A DNA stretch of 64,000 bases. It comes from Petrolisthes cinctipes (Eukaryota; Arthropoda; Malacostraca; Decapoda; Porcellanidae). Numbering within the stretch: position 1 is the stretch's first letter; each line of letters begins with the position of its first letter. Below, piece by piece: positions 1 to 11,680 of this stretch. Location of the stretch: NCBI GenBank assembly GCA_033782935.1, contig JAWQEG010001438.1, positions 57,501 to 121,500 on the forward strand. Reading direction: 5' to 3'. The position numbers and the translations under genes were made by a program. Below the pieces are notes generated by a model. That model was not told the DNA's origin, did not search any database, and saw nothing but the letters and a program-made list of their open reading frames with translations.

Positions 1-81
1 GTGTAACCTACAATACCACATAAGGCAATGATACAGATGTATACAGGGAAGCTCTTGTACTGTGAATTCATTCTGTCTTTC

Positions 82-160
82 TGTGTGTGTGTGTGTGTGT
101 GTGTTGATTCCCTTGTTGTATAACCGACATTATCACATCACATCAGGCAATGGTACTGTT

Positions 161-222
<62 letters not shown>
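82..222. repeat. (TG)n and (CT)n microsatellites
   Basis: A (TG)n run covers about 82-104 and a near-perfect (CT)n run covers about 164-222, separated by 60 bp of unique sequence. Confidence 0.95.
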
Positions 223-228
<6 letters not shown>

Positions 229-1226
229 GTTAATGAAACAATGTACACTCGCGGTCAGAAGTTGTGTCTCGATCCCCTGGCAAGATGAATCTCAAACAGC
301 CTGGCTTTGAAGGTTGGAACACCAGTGCGTCTCGTACAACACACAGGTGTTTGAATCATCAAAGCTCGGCTATTTGCGATCATCGTGCCAAGGGAGTGTA
401 CATTGTTTCATTAACTATTACACTTATGATGTTACCTGTGTGTCTTTTTATTACATAATTCCTTGTCTTTAAGACTAAACTTTGGGTTCGAAGTCTTCTT
501 TACAGGACTTTTATATTGTAAATTGGTTACAGACACGTGAAAATATAATATAAATGTCATTGTTCATCAAGAATTGGAAAGTTTACATCCATATAAGCCG
601 AATTGTAGATGACAAATTAATAAATATCGTGAAATGAATGTACTGAACTTTTGAGAGAGAGAAAGAGGATGGCTACCAGTCACAGCACGCACACAACATG
701 GCAGTGCAGCGGAAATAGCCTATCCAGATCACGTAGAGAAAATCGAGGCCCCTGGGAAATAGATACAGAACACCAATGAAGAAAAACTTTAGTAAATGTG
801 GAAGGAAGGTTACCGCAGTGGAAGATGTACAAGCTTTACTATCTCTATTTGTTCTATACTTTCCTATGTGTACAGTGAGGGTTTAGAAGAGCAATGTCCA
901 CTGTAAGAGAGAGAGAGAGAGAGAGAGTCGAGACAAAATGGTCAGTTGAATTATTTGCTAATCTACCAGCCATAGAATAATTTCCACAAACCCTCATTTC
1001 CTTTTCTCTTTCTCTCGAAATGCATAATTCAGTTCCAATGCCGTAAAGGGAATTTTTTTTTTTTTTTATTGGAGGTCCATGATAAATCCAGAATACAGGA
1101 ATAGGTCACGGAAATCTCATAATATTACCTGTAAGAGTTGTACTGTAACACTGAAAGGTGACCGTCCATAACGTAAGGAGGTGTCTAATAATGCTGGAGC
1201 TTCCCGAAGAAACATCAGTGTGGTAT

Positions 1227-1451
1227 AAAAGAGATTGCTCCAAACTATGCCAAGAAATAGACGACCCTAATGTTACTTTAATGGGAGATATGTTTCGTGG
1301 CATAGTTTGGAGGAATCAGCAGCTGTTAAGGAGGTAGTACAGTGCTGGTATATCTGTAGCAACTGATTTCTCCTAATTCTTCCAAGCAACATGTTAACAT
1401 TATTTTTATCCATCTAGCCCTGTTTCCTAGAATATTGTGTAGGAACAAGGC
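1227..1451. repeat. Two adjacent copies of a dispersed foldback repeat (family F1)
   Basis: The first copy (about 1227-1321) has inverted arms: 'ctccaaactatgcca' near 1232 and 'ggcatagtttggaggaatcag' near 1299. The second copy (about 1342-1451) starts at 'tatatctgtagcaactgatt' and contains 'tgtttcctag'. Related copies lie near 2573-2690, 40690-40800, 51943-52045 and 54333-54425. This is a short non-autonomous foldback family of about 100 bp. I could not assign a superfamily. Confidence 0.6.
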
Positions 1452-2001
1452 ATACTAATTTACCAAGAGTGTATTACCCACTTAAGTAAACTACGTGCCA
1501 TGCCTAGGTTATTTGCCAGGCAGGCTCGATGCAAACGGCAGACGGTAGGAAAGTAATGGTACATAAAGTTATATTGCCATCTGGTCGGAGTACTTTGAGC
1601 AGTTGTACATAGAGGATGCTCCTGTTAACAGCTGTGTCTGGTTGTGTGTGTACAACCACACATTGTTGGCACTAACTATACTGTACAAAATATTATACAT
1701 CTGTTATAAAGGAGAGGAGATCATTACCAAGGATAAATAGGAGGAATTATTGAGGGTAAAATCATGCTTTAGGGTGATGCATTAGGTCCTGTTTATTTTT
1801 CATTGGTACAGTACTTAGTAAATTCCTAATAAATATCAGTTAGGGCCGATTGTTCTTTCAGAGATTACTTCAACGTACTGCCTCTCACGAGACGCATTTC
1901 TAGAATGATTCAAGAACGTTAACTTATACTATATGAGCATGAACCTCGTTAAAATTCTCGTTACCCCGAGTCTGAACCTCTACATGGTGTTATGAGTCTT
2001 A

Positions 2002-2124
2002 GGCAAGAATATTCATGGTGTTGAGGATAGTGTCGTACGGTACGATGACTCCCTAGAGTAGACAAACAACGGAACCATCGTACCGGTTTCACGTTTGTAT
2101 CAAACCCCACGGGATGTTCTTGCC
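2002..2124. repeat. Foldback miniature element, family F2, copy 1
   Basis: This palindromic unit begins 'ggcaagaatattcatggtg' and ends with the complement 'gatgttcttgcc'. Its internal arms contain 'cgtacggtacgatgactcc' and 'ggaaccatcgtaccggt'. Two relatives lie at 30084-30186 and 55153-55247. The arms and the ~100-bp length suggest a MITE, but no target duplication was established. Confidence 0.6.
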
Positions 2125-2572
2125 TATGGCCCTTTATCCAAAAAAGCTGACCTTGAAGGAAGCCAAATAGCAAAACTGGTTATTTATTTGATGGAAAGTA
2201 ATGCAAGTGGGAAGGTTGTCTTTCTGCTTAATTAAGGTGAGTTTGGTTAGAGAAGTAATGTGATCCTTCCAAGAGGGATTGCCAGAGAAAATAATTAATT
2301 GGGCAATATCACTTTTGGTACATTGGGAGCGTCTTGATTTCTCCAAAGTACGCCAGGAAACATGACCAAATGAACAGAAATAACAGTGGCATGTCGCTTG
2401 GAATAGTTTAAAGGAATCTATTGCTGCATATTTATCACCAACAATGTGCTTCCACCATTAAGCTCGACGAAGTATCATGAAGTGAGATTATATTCATGAC
2501 ATTATAATTATGCAGTATAAACTAATATCCACTAAATATACCTAAGTCTCACAGATATAGAGGGAAGTAATG

Positions 2573-2690
2573 CTGGTGGTAAATTTAGAGCTACTGATTC
2601 CTCCAAGCTATTCCAAGTAACAACAGGTCATAATTATTGTATTCATCTGTTCCTGTTTCCTGACATACTTTGGAGGAATCAAGGTGTTCT
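2573..2690. repeat. Family F1 foldback repeat copy
   Basis: Contains 'ctactgattcctccaagc', then 'ctgtttcctgacat' and 'ctttggaggaatcaag'. The arms are inverted relative to each other, as in the other F1 copies. Confidence 0.6.
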
Positions 2691-2823
2691 AATGTACCAA
2701 AGACGTCTGGTCCAAATCCTCTCCTGCAGAAGATCCTGAAGTTGTTTTCACGCGCCCACTGAGAATTTATGCATCATCAGCTCTCCTTCCCTCCCTCTTC
2801 TATTTCCATTATTTCCCACTTGC

Positions 2824-2825
<2 letters not shown>

Positions 2826-2895
<70 letters not shown>

Positions 2896-3015
2896 CTTGT
2901 TATCCTTCCAGATTCCTCTCCACCATCCTTCCCATTTCCCAAAATCTTATTTCTCTCTCTGTGTTTATTTCCATTATTTACCTTATTTCCTTCATTATAA
3001 ATTTTTCTATCCTTC

Positions 3016-3099
<84 letters not shown>
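2826..3099. repeat. Two long (CT)n microsatellites
   Basis: Near-perfect (CT)n runs occupy about 2828-2891 and 3020-3099. They make long but meaningless Ser-Leu open frames on the plus strand and Arg-Glu frames on the minus strand. Confidence 0.95.
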
Positions 3100-3102
<3 letters not shown>

Positions 3103-3662
3103 CTTTAGACTCATTGATAATTTCTCTATCAACAACATTATTTCTTTCGAAATCAAATTTTTCCTTCAATTTATTTCTCTCTCTCTCTTTCTCCTTCACC
3201 CTCTTCCTAAGCAATATTTTTCTCTGCCAAGTTCTGCCATAATCATCTGGGCCTTGGAGGGATATGACTGGTGGAACTTTGTGCGTTCTGCTTATGACTC
3301 CTTCTCCTGGGAGCTGTTTCAGTGAGCTAGCCTTAACCCTCTAACCACCGGCATATTTGAGTTTGGCTGCTCCGTAGCGCAGGAATGATTTTGCAAAACG
3401 TAAACAAACCTTTGGCGCTCCAATGTATCAAAAGTGTATTATCCCTTTAGCGATTTCTCTTCTTTAAAAATCTCCCTTGGAAGGATCACGTTACTTCTCT
3501 CTAGCTTGGCTGCTCTGTAGGCTGTAGCACGGGCGTAATTTTGCAAACATAAACAAACTTTGGAGGCTAATAGTATGTAAACTATTACACCTACATTAAA
3601 AATGATACATGATATTGAGGTAGAAAGCTTTAGCCGTCTCCTGATATACTTGTGAACACTAT

Positions 3663-4077
3663 TAGTGCATTTGTCGCGGCTTCTAGCCGCTTAAATTGTA
3701 TTTATTGGTTTGTGAAACCAGTACAGCTGGTTGCTATAGAATAGGCCCCTTCACAAGCCCAGGCCCCGTGTAGGCATAATCTGGGTTGGAAGGGTCAATT
3801 CCGTGACGTTCATCAGAAGTAAATAAAATTCAAATCTGGCGCTGTACTGATAGTGGAGCCACCTGGTGGTGGTGAGGTGAGGTATTAAGCCCCTCCTCCG
3901 CTGAATACCGCTCGTCCACTCCAATGAGAAAGAAGTGAGTGCCTGCCGCATCGGGAGGTGGGTGGGACAGTAGAAGCTGTACTGGTTTCACAAACCAATA
4001 AATACAATTTAAGCGGCTAGAAGCCGCGACAAATGCACTATTATTGGTATAGTGAAACCAGTACAGCTGGTTGCTAA
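3663..4077. repeat. DIRS element B terminal repeat and internal complementary region
   Basis: The end contains the hairpin 'gcggcttctagccgc', then a repeat of about 240 bp that is inverted at 10660-10888. At about 4019-4065 the inverted copy of this end runs directly into TTATTGGTATAGTGAAACC, the complement of the opposite terminus. Joined termini inside the element are the hallmark of the DIRS internal complementary region. Confidence 0.75.
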
Positions 4078-4239
4078 GCATGCGATGCGGTAGGTGGGAG
4101 GTGAGGTGGAGGCAATCACGTGCTAGTTAAGAGTGGTTGAGAGCGGAGGGCAGGAAAGGTAACCGAGCCCGGTGAAGAAGCAGCTAACGCCCCTCCCGAC
4201 ACTGGCTAGGTGAATAGCCGTGGTGGGGGAGAAGTAGCT

Positions 4240-4800
4240 TATACCATATAACCGTAGACCATTCTGTTATAGATCAGAATTGTTACACATAAAGTCTTTA
4301 TAGGTAGACTCGAGGGTTCGGGCCTAGGAGAGGAGGGGGGGAGGTGCCCATGGCAACTCCCCCCCCCTCCCCCCCCCCCCTTATTCAAGTGTTCTGAGTT
4401 AGGGCTATGGCCCTCGCTCAGGTAATGTGATCCCGAGGGGATGAAGGAGGACACTAGGATCCAGATATCTTGTGTAATAATATCTCCTGTCACTCATCGT
4501 AGTAAAGTAATTGTTTGGAAAATAAATACACAAGAATTCCGTAACAATGTGATTTATTTTAGTATATACCGTAGACTATTCTGTTATAGACCAGAATTGT
4601 TAACCAACTAAAGTCTATATAGGCAGACTCGAGGGGTCAGGTACAGGAGAGGGGGTACCCCCGGCCCCCCCCCCCCACCCCCCCCCCCCTTTGTTATTAA
4701 AGTCCTCTGAGCTAGGGCTATGGACCCGGCTCAGGTCATGCGATCCCGAGAGGATGAAGGAGGACACAAGGATGCAGTAATCCTGTGTTTAATATATATA
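4240..4800 (-). repeat. Duplicated 3' untranslated unit of DIRS element B
   Basis: Two copies (about 4250-4500 and 4560-4800) carry 'accgtagac.attctgttat', a C-rich run and 'gatcccgag.ggatgaagga'. A third, more diverged copy lies at about 5490-5700. The single counterpart in the complete element is at 27600-27860. This repeat shows the element is a mosaic and not a simple deletion. Confidence 0.7.
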
Positions 4801-4805
4801 TCCAG

Positions 4806-5270
4806 TCACCCATCCGATTGACCTAGGGAAAAGAGGGTTACCGGACCTAGAGTTGTAGAAGAGGTGGTCCGGAGAAGCCCCTCTCGTTGCCTCCACGTAT
4901 GTAGAAACGCGTGGACTGGCCAGAGGGGGTGGAAACTTCCAGCCCTCAGGGACGAGGGTACTGCGAGAGGGCCAATCCTGTCGTCAGCCTGCTCGTTCTT
5001 AGCCAGGAAAGCGGGAGAGGGGGGGATAGTTAAAGAAGTAAGGTTAGGGCTTACAGATGAAAAGGCTGTGTGACGGGTAAGGGCTGCCAACTGAGAGGCC
5101 CTGTACCCTGTAGCTAAGGCGAGCAGGAAGAGAGCTTTCTGGAGGTGACAAACCCTCCAGAGGAACCCCTTAGAAGGTCAGGTAGGAAAAGGACGCAGTG
5201 AAGGGCCAGGAGGGAGTCCGGGCCCGCCATTCTCCAGGCCCTAGTCCCCGTGTTACGAAAGGAGGCAAGG
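4806..5270 (-). pseudogene. Tyrosine recombinase fragment inside DIRS element B
   Basis: On the minus strand, 4806-5090 reads AALTRHTAFSSVSPNLTSL and continues through AFLAKNEQADDRIGPLAVPS. This is near-identical to residues just after the first catalytic arginine of the recombinase at 26466-27452. About 5114-5270 covers preceding recombinase sequence out of frame. The frame is lost at the end of the first segment, and no histidine, second arginine or tyrosine box follows in frame. It is a dead fragment. Confidence 0.75.
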
Positions 5271-5319
5271 GCGGGGGAGTTTTGGGTGCGGGCAGAGGCG
5301 GGTGTCTCCCGACACAGCT

Positions 5320-5440
5320 CAGCCCCGGGGCGGCACACACCGCGCGCCAAAGGGTCGTAACCCTTGGGCGTGAAGCAAGGTGCGTGAGGCGAACAGTGGA
5401 GGTGGCCGACCATCGTAAAGCGATTTCCCAAAGCTAGGGT
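5320..5440 (-). pseudogene. Gag N-terminal fragment inside DIRS element B
   Basis: The minus strand encodes GHLHCSPHAPCFTPKGYDPL and AELCRETPASAR, matching the cysteine-rich start of the complete Gag at 21986. It abuts recombinase sequence with no polymerase between, so the copy is a fusion of distant parts of the element. Confidence 0.7.
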
Positions 5441-5639
5441 GGTAGCTGCTGTGGAAGGGTTGTTACGCATATAATTTATTATCATTATATACGGACAACT
5501 TTCGGTTAAAACCAGAAAGTGTTACAAGTCGTAAGTCTTTAAAGACACCCTCGAGGGGATGGGCCAGGGGGTCGAGGACCCCCCCCCCCCCCCATTTTTG
5601 TTGTTAGGGTCCTCCGAACCTAGGCTATGGCCTAGGTTC

Positions 5640-6414
5640 GGGTAAAATATCCCGAGAAGAGAAAAGAAACCCCAAGATGTTCTAAACATGAGACTGTACA
5701 GAATGGAGATGACGTAAGGGATGTCTGGTGACAGAAGGTAAGTCGTCCGACCTTTTCCATTCGGGCGTACCTCCCCCTTTTCTGTCTCCCACGGGGACCC
5801 TGTGGTAAGGTGGGCGGAGTCCCCATTGCAACCCAGGGGGTGAGGGAGAGCGAGTGGAACAGATACCTCGTCTTGAAGGATGAGGTGGATGTCCCGCCCC
5901 CCCCCCCAGATCCCGTACCCGCTCCCCGCGGGGACTCGGATAGAGCAGGTCCAGGAACGGGTCCCGCCGCCTCCACCATGGTAGGTGGGGAAGGGCGCGT
6001 GGCCTACGGACAAACCAAAAAGTTCGTCCGCTTCCCGCTTCACTAGCCCGTCGTGCCTCCTCACCCAAACCTCTGGTTGAGAAGGATCGGGAGACTACGC
6101 ACCCGTCTGACCTCCTCTGAAGAGTGAGTTCAGGACGAAGGAAGAAAGGCCCAAGAGTAGGGAAGGTACCCGTCGTCCACAGGATGAGGCGACGGGAAAG
6201 GGGGAGGAGAGGCAGCCAGCTCCTCCGCCAGGGTGCCCCCCGGGGACTCGAGACCCAGAGAGATTGGGGGAACGGGAACGGCTCCAAAATCCCCAGGTGG
6301 ACTCGAGTCCCCTACCGGCGACGCGGCAGGGAAGGTGAGAAGGGCGGGTTCAGGAACGGGTACCGTTGCAATAGTGGGGCTGTGGGGTGGCACATAATCG
6401 GCCGGCTCCCCCAC
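5640..6414 (-). pseudogene. Gag middle region fused to recombinase C-terminal region, DIRS element B
   Basis: 6130-6414 (minus) reads ASPVGDSSPPGDFGAVPVPP and ends DGYLPYSW, matching the acidic and proline-rich middle of Gag at about 22840-23010. Just downstream, about 5640-5960 reads RVRDLGG, then a recombinase tail resembling that at about 27270-27400, in shifted frames. The polymerase that should lie between is missing. Confidence 0.65.
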
Positions 6415-6419
6415 TAGGG

Positions 6420-7240
6420 AATGAGGCGAACCTTAAATCTCACGAGGCTGTCTGGGACAGTGTCGAGAGTGTAACGCTAGGACCGTCCTGAGCACTAATA
6501 CAAGGCATCGACCAGGGAAAGCTGAAGCCCCAATATCCCCTCGCCCCCATCCCCTAAGTGGAATGCGTGCGACGAAAGGTTAAGGACGTAGTTAAGAAGC
6601 CCCCATTGAGTGAGTATGGTGTACAAGACACAAATCTTGCTGCTCCATGTCCCCCTGTTATGGGGATACAAAACAGGTGATCCGAGGCGAGGACTAGGGT
6701 AGCTGTAATATCATCCTTGAGAGCTTGGACCTGACACCAAGAGTGACATGTGCAGCTTGGTAGGACGGTAGGCAACAACCGGAGCCGTATAGTTAATCAA
6801 TGGTTTGTTCGAATTTGGTAAGGACCACCGAGAGGTGAGGAACTACTTTGAAAACCTTCCAACCAAGCAGAACAGAAGACTGGTAGGTCAAGCAGTTACC
6901 TGTGGGAAAATATGGGGGACCCACAGTTGCCCCACCGCTGGAAGACATACCTCCATTGAAAACCTACGTCAGCACAGGGTAGGGTGTCTCGTTCTTGGTA
7001 AAGAATGATTCACGTTTCGGAGAACCCTGGTGACCACCTGCGAATCATTACGGGAAAAGAGGGACGTAAAAACGTCACTGTCAGGGAGGCCAGTGACTGG
7101 AAAAACCTCCGAGTTTGAGTGTTGTTACAGTTCTGAGAAACGTTTTGAAACGTTATCGCATTCGCTCTCCTATTTCCCTCACGCGGCAAAGAGGCCGTGT
7201 GTTACAAACCCTCATGAACTAGCTGCCGTAGGCTGAGTCC
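6420..7240. other. Unassigned interior of DIRS element B
   Basis: About 800 bp with only short open frames and no recognisable protein motif. It has no visible counterpart in the complete copy at 20989-28438, so it may be a captured or strongly diverged segment. Confidence 0.4.
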
Positions 7241-7244
7241 CAGG

Positions 7245-8080
7245 TACCCCCTAGGCTGGGACCCCAGGTTCAGGTCCAGCTAGCCACTAGGTTCAGGTCC
7301 AGGTAGCCACTAGGTTCAGGTCCAGGTAGCCCCTAGGCTGAGGACCATGTCGCACTAGGTTGAGCCCCAGGTAGCGCCCTAGGTTGTGCATAGGTAGCGC
7401 CTTGGCTGAGCCCGAGGTAGCCCCTAGGTTGTGCACAGGTAGAACCTTGGCTGTGGTCGAAGCCTAGCTGGCTAGGTCCCAGCAGGCCTCTCAGTCAGTA
7501 CCCTCCCGGGTTGTTGGTTGAGCGGGTCCTGCTATTGGTGCTAGGTTGTGCATAGGCAGCCCCTAGATAGTGGAGGAGACTGGCTGGCCAGGTCCTCGCA
7601 GGCTTGTCAGTCAGTACCCTACCGGGTCCTTGGCTGAGCGGGTCCTGCTCTTGGCCCTAGGATGTGCATGGGTAGAACCCTAGCTGGCCAGGTCTTAACA
7701 GGTTTATCAGTCGGGACCCTACCGGGTCCTTGGCTGAGTGGGTCCTGTTGTTGGCACTAGGTCGTGCATGGGTAGCACCCTAGGCTGTAGTAGGAGCCTA
7801 GCTAGTTAGGTCCTAGCAGGCTTGCCCGTTAGTACCCCCCCGGGTCCTGGGCTGAAAAGGTCCTGTTCTTGGCACTAGGTTGTGCCTGGGTAGCCCCCTA
7901 GCTGGCCAGGTCCTAGCAGGTTTGACAGTTAGTACCCTACCGGGTCCTTGGCTGAGAGGGACCTGCTCTTTGGTACTAGGTTGTGCATGGGTAGGTCCCT
8001 CGGCTGTGGTCGGAGCCTAGTTGGCAGGGACCTGCAGGTTCGTCAGTCGGTACCCACCGGGTCCTTAGCTGAGGAGGACC
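7245..8080. repeat. Minisatellite array in DIRS element B
   Basis: The stretch from 7251 to about 7330 repeats a unit close to 'ggtccaggtagccactagg' two to three times. A longer unit of roughly 110-130 bp then recurs. It carries 'taggttgtgcatgggtag', 'ctagctggccaggtcc', 'cagtcagtaccctaccgg' and 'gtccttggctgag'. At least five variants run to about 8070. Copies differ by substitutions and small indels. This array is absent from the complete element. Confidence 0.75.
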
Positions 8081-8089
8081 TGCATTTGG

Positions 8090-8420
8090 TGCTACACTTG
8101 CTCCCTCGGGAGCGGCTCTTTGAGCGCGTCCGCGTGGGAGAAGGAGCCTTTCCTTGCTGGGCCCTGGTACCTGGGAGGTGACCAGGGGTGCAGCCCGACG
8201 GTCTGACCCCCCCCTGCTGAGGTGGAAACCTCGGGGGGGTTATCAGAGCCGACTAAAGGAAAGAGAGGAGGCCTCTCGGGGTGCTAGGGACTCGAAACCC
8301 TGTGGACCTGAGGGCGAGACCTCCTCCTGGACTCGTGCTTGCACCCCCGAGAGCGGCTCGAGGAGCTCGCCCATGGGGGAGACGAAGCAGCTTCCCTGCT
8401 GGGTCCTGGTACCGGTCAGG
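8090..8420. repeat. Two ~240-bp tandem units in DIRS element B
   Basis: 8101-8180 ('gggagcggctctttgagcgc', then 'tgctgggccctggtacc') repeats at 8345-8420 ('gagagcggctcgaggagctc', then 'tgctgggtcctggtacc'). The sequence resembles the Gag Ser/Arg-rich portion around 22480-22520 read in reverse, so it is probably amplified gag. Confidence 0.55.
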
Positions 8421-8589
8421 TAGCCAGGGGGGCCAGCGTGGTGGTCTGGCTCGCTTCCGGGAATGGTGGGAAACCATGGAAGGGAGGCACAGAACCATCC
8501 AGGGAAGGCGATGGGGACTCGGAGGAGTGCTAGGAGTTAGATCCTCTGTGACCTCGAGAGGCACGTAGCAGGAACGTACTCCTGGGAGT

Positions 8590-9570
8590 GCAGAAGCATG
8601 TGCGGGGTGAACAGTGGTGATGCACGTCGAGGAACAACCTCACGGTGCAGCCAGAAGAAGCACACAAGGCACAAGTGGACTGCGGGAGAAAAAAGGGGGT
8701 TAACACGTGAACCCACGTGTACACACATGGAAAAACACAAAACACCCCGAGGGAGGAAAACACTAACTCCCAAGGCAAAACACTAAACCACACATACTCA
8801 CCCCCACACTGCTGGGGAAAAACCCCGCAAACACGGTCCCCAAAAGCCGAGAGTAGACCCTAGGAAACCCAAGGGGGGAGAGGGTTTAAAAGGAGGGACA
8901 TTACTCTCCCAGAAAGTAATAAGCTTCTCTTACCCCCAATAAGGGCAAGCACAAAGTAAGAGTTATGTAAGAAGAAAGATAGAAAGTCTTACTACCCTAC
9001 CGCATAACTATAAAAAACTGTACTGAAATGTGAGAAGGTACTGAATGTTGAAAAAACAGTACTGCACGAAGAAGAATGCTACAACGCAGACAAGAACAGT
9101 ACAGTAGTAGCAAGAAGTCAAGCAGGTGTAGTGAGTAAAACGTTGCTTGGTAAGGCAGCTACAGAAGTGCAGGCAACATTATCAGAATAATATCCTAAGA
9201 CACTAAAAGAGCTGACAAGGAAAAACACCAAAAAGGTGCAGAGGTCCCAAGACACAGAGTAGAAGGGACACGTGCAAAATAAAAAACCTCACTCCCCACA
9301 GGGTTAAAAACCCGAGGAGAAAAAACCCAAACAAGTACTCACCGCACACGGGGGAAGACAGTCACAGCGTGAGCGCACACACCAATCAACACACACACGG
9401 GGAAAATCCCCACACAAGGGGCTAAACACGCACACGTGTTCGCACCATATGCAGAGAAAACCACAACATACAGCCTTCCACACTACACACCAAAGGGTCG
9501 CAAGCCTAGGGGGTGAAGCAGGGTGCGTGGGGCGAACGATGCTGGTGGCCAGACTGCGGGAGAAAAACTC
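8590..9570 (-). pseudogene. Two further gag-start fragments in DIRS element B
   Basis: Complements of the Gag start lie at about 8590-8700 and 9480-9570. Each is preceded (on the minus strand) by a 'ttttctcccgcag'-like acceptor and 'gtgttaacc', as at 21975-22020 in the complete copy. With the piece at 5320-5440 that makes three gag starts in one element. Confidence 0.65.
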
Positions 9571-10619
9571 ACAAAAAAGGGGTTAACACGTGAAGCCATG
9601 CGTACAAAGACACAAACAAAAATAATAGGACACGGGCAGAGGGGGATAGCAAGCCCCCTCGGACCCGGGAACGAACCCCAAACAAAAAACCCCACACGCA
9701 CCAACCCGGGAAACCACCCCCCCCCTCCCCCGCGGGGGCTGAGAAAGAACCTCTGGTCTGCAGGCCCCAAAGGAGAGGCACAGACAGCCTGATGGGCAAT
9801 TCCCAGGGTAACAAACAAACTGGGAAGACACCAGAAAAAACCCCAAAAATACGCTGGGAAGGGGAAACGAGAACCTGGCACAATCCTCGCTCCCCCCACC
9901 CCACGTAACACTAAACCACACTCGGGGGAAACAACGATAAGGGGCTAAGTAGTCCTACCCCCGCACCACGTGGGGAGGAAAGAGCCCCACGTGGGGAGGA
10001 AAAAACCTCGCTAACACCAAAAAACCCCGAGGAAAAATACACTAAATGACGTGTACTAGTGGCAGGAGGAAGGGAGGCAGGACAGGGAAGGGGAAAAAAC
10101 CCCGAAAAGTAGCCCCCAACAAGCTAGCCTGAGAAGAAACACTCCAGGCTACAAATATTGGAAAAACACCCAAAATTAAATAAAAAACCCCGGCCTGGGA
10201 GAGGAAGAGAGAACCAGAGCACAATTCTCACTCCCCTTTACCGAGAGGGGACACATAATAATCGGGGAAGGCAAGAGGAAGGGCTGCAAAGACCCCATGT
10301 GCTCACCACGTGGGGTGAAGTCCCACGTGGCGCCCACTAACCTCGCTAAAAACCCCAGAAACCCCGATAAAATACACACGAAGAATGTACTAGTGGCAGG
10401 AGGAAAGGTGAAAGGGGGGAAAAACGGAGAAAAACTCCGAACAAAGGGGCTGAAAAACCCCCCTTCGCTAAGGAAAAAAGAACTAAGTCCTAACGAAGAA
10501 AAAACCCCCATACACACCTAAAACCCTCCTAGAATACACACACGATACATCTGCCAAAGCAGGCTAGCCACTAGAACACAAAAGAAAATATTAGCAGGAA
10601 CACGTGAAACAATACCATA

Positions 10620-10888
10620 GCGTAGCAGCGAGGAGCGTAGATGTTGACTGAAATGTGTTCCGCGACAGAGTGGACGAGCGGTATTCAGCGGAGGAGGGGC
10701 TTAATACCTCACCTCACCACCACCAGGTGGCTCCACTATCAGTACAGCGCCAGATTTGAATTTTATTTACTTCTGATGAACGTCACGGAATTGACCCTTC
10801 CAACCCAGATTATGCCTACACGGGGCCTGGGCTTGTGAAGGGGCCTATTCTATAGCAACCAGCTGTACTGGTTTCACTATACCAATAA
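10620..10888. repeat. DIRS element B terminal inverted repeat (5' end of the element)
   Basis: Complementary to 3700-3930 and to the left end of the complete element (20989-21240). It includes 'gaacgtcacggaattgaccc' and finishes GGTTTCACTATACCAATAA at 10888. Confidence 0.8.
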
Positions 10889-11613
10889 ATGGACATTTGT
10901 AGGTCAGGTAGCCACCCTCGAATGATGACAACTCAGAGCACATTTTTACACTCCTCAAACCATTCCAAGAACAGTTCCATACTCTGATTTTGTCATAAAA
11001 CGTGTCAGAATAAAAATGTTCAACACCACAATGTAAAATATATATGGTAACATTCGTTGTTTATGTAGGACACGCTCTCTTTGTTGTGAGACTAATCAAA
11101 CATACTGAGTGACGCGTAAGTTTATAATGTACTGTTGAAATTTTTTGACACCCACGGTCACCCATACCTGGTAAATCTGTCGAAAATAGGCGACACCCAC
11201 GCTTCAAGTGTTAAAGAGGCTGAGTGTGACAGGCCACCATTGAGAGAGAGAGAGAGAGTTATGGAAGGACTGTGTGTGAGAGAGAGAGAGTTATTGTAGT
11301 ACTTGGTGTGTGGGGGGGGGCAGAACAAAGTGAAACCAGTGGTGATAATTTTACATTTCTGAACTAAAGATTTCTAAATTACACACACACTAATTGTCTG
11401 AAATCCTATCGTGTTTTAAAGTGGAGGAGTGAATTGGGGTTGAGGAATAATGTGGAGATGTGCAGTGGACGAATGAAGTGTAGCAAGGGAGTGAGTGGAT
11501 TGGTGTGGACGAATATATGTGAAGATGTGGAGTCGAGGAGTGAAAAGAAGTTAGTGGTGGAGTAAAGAAAAATTGATTGAAAAGTGTAGAAGAGTAGTGA
11601 AGGAATAAAATGG

Positions 11614-11615
<2 letters not shown>

Positions 11616-11675
<60 letters not shown>
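11616..11675. repeat. (GA)n microsatellite
   Basis: About 60 bp of pure GA dinucleotide. Confidence 0.95.

Positions 11676-11680
<5 letters not shown>

Larger units (their letters stand above)
1..3662. other. Repeat-rich intergenic DNA downstream of the caspase gene
   Basis: No protein-coding gene is recognisable. The stretch holds several microsatellites, copies of two dispersed foldback repeats, and two tiny LINE relics. One relic, near 2160-2345 on the minus strand, reads SWKDHITSLTK. The other, near 3470-3510 on the plus strand, reads PWKDHVTSL. Both resemble the segment before the end of the LINE reverse transcriptase reading frame at 16885-18880. An imperfect direct repeat of about 70 bp lies at 3360-3430 and 3505-3575. 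All short open frames here are low-complexity or unsupported. Confidence 0.6.
3663..10888 (-). mobile_element. Non-autonomous, rearranged DIRS-type retrotransposon (element B)
   Basis: The termini match those of the complete element at 20989-28438. The left end starts TAGTGCATTTGTCGCGG and the right end finishes GGTTTCACTATACCAATAA. Long inverted terminal repeats cover about 3663-3930 and 10660-10888. An internal complementary region at 4019-4065 joins the complements of both termini. Between them are shuffled pieces of gag, tyrosine recombinase and 3' untranslated sequence, plus tandem repeats. No reverse transcriptase or RNase H sequence was seen, so it would need an autonomous relative to move. 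Gag pieces near the right end and recombinase pieces near the left show it lies on the minus strand. Confidence 0.8.

Noticed and set aside
2769..3325. Open frames of up to 157 codons rich in Ser-Leu
   Set aside because: They are translations of (CT)n microsatellites with no stops by composition. No other coding signal.
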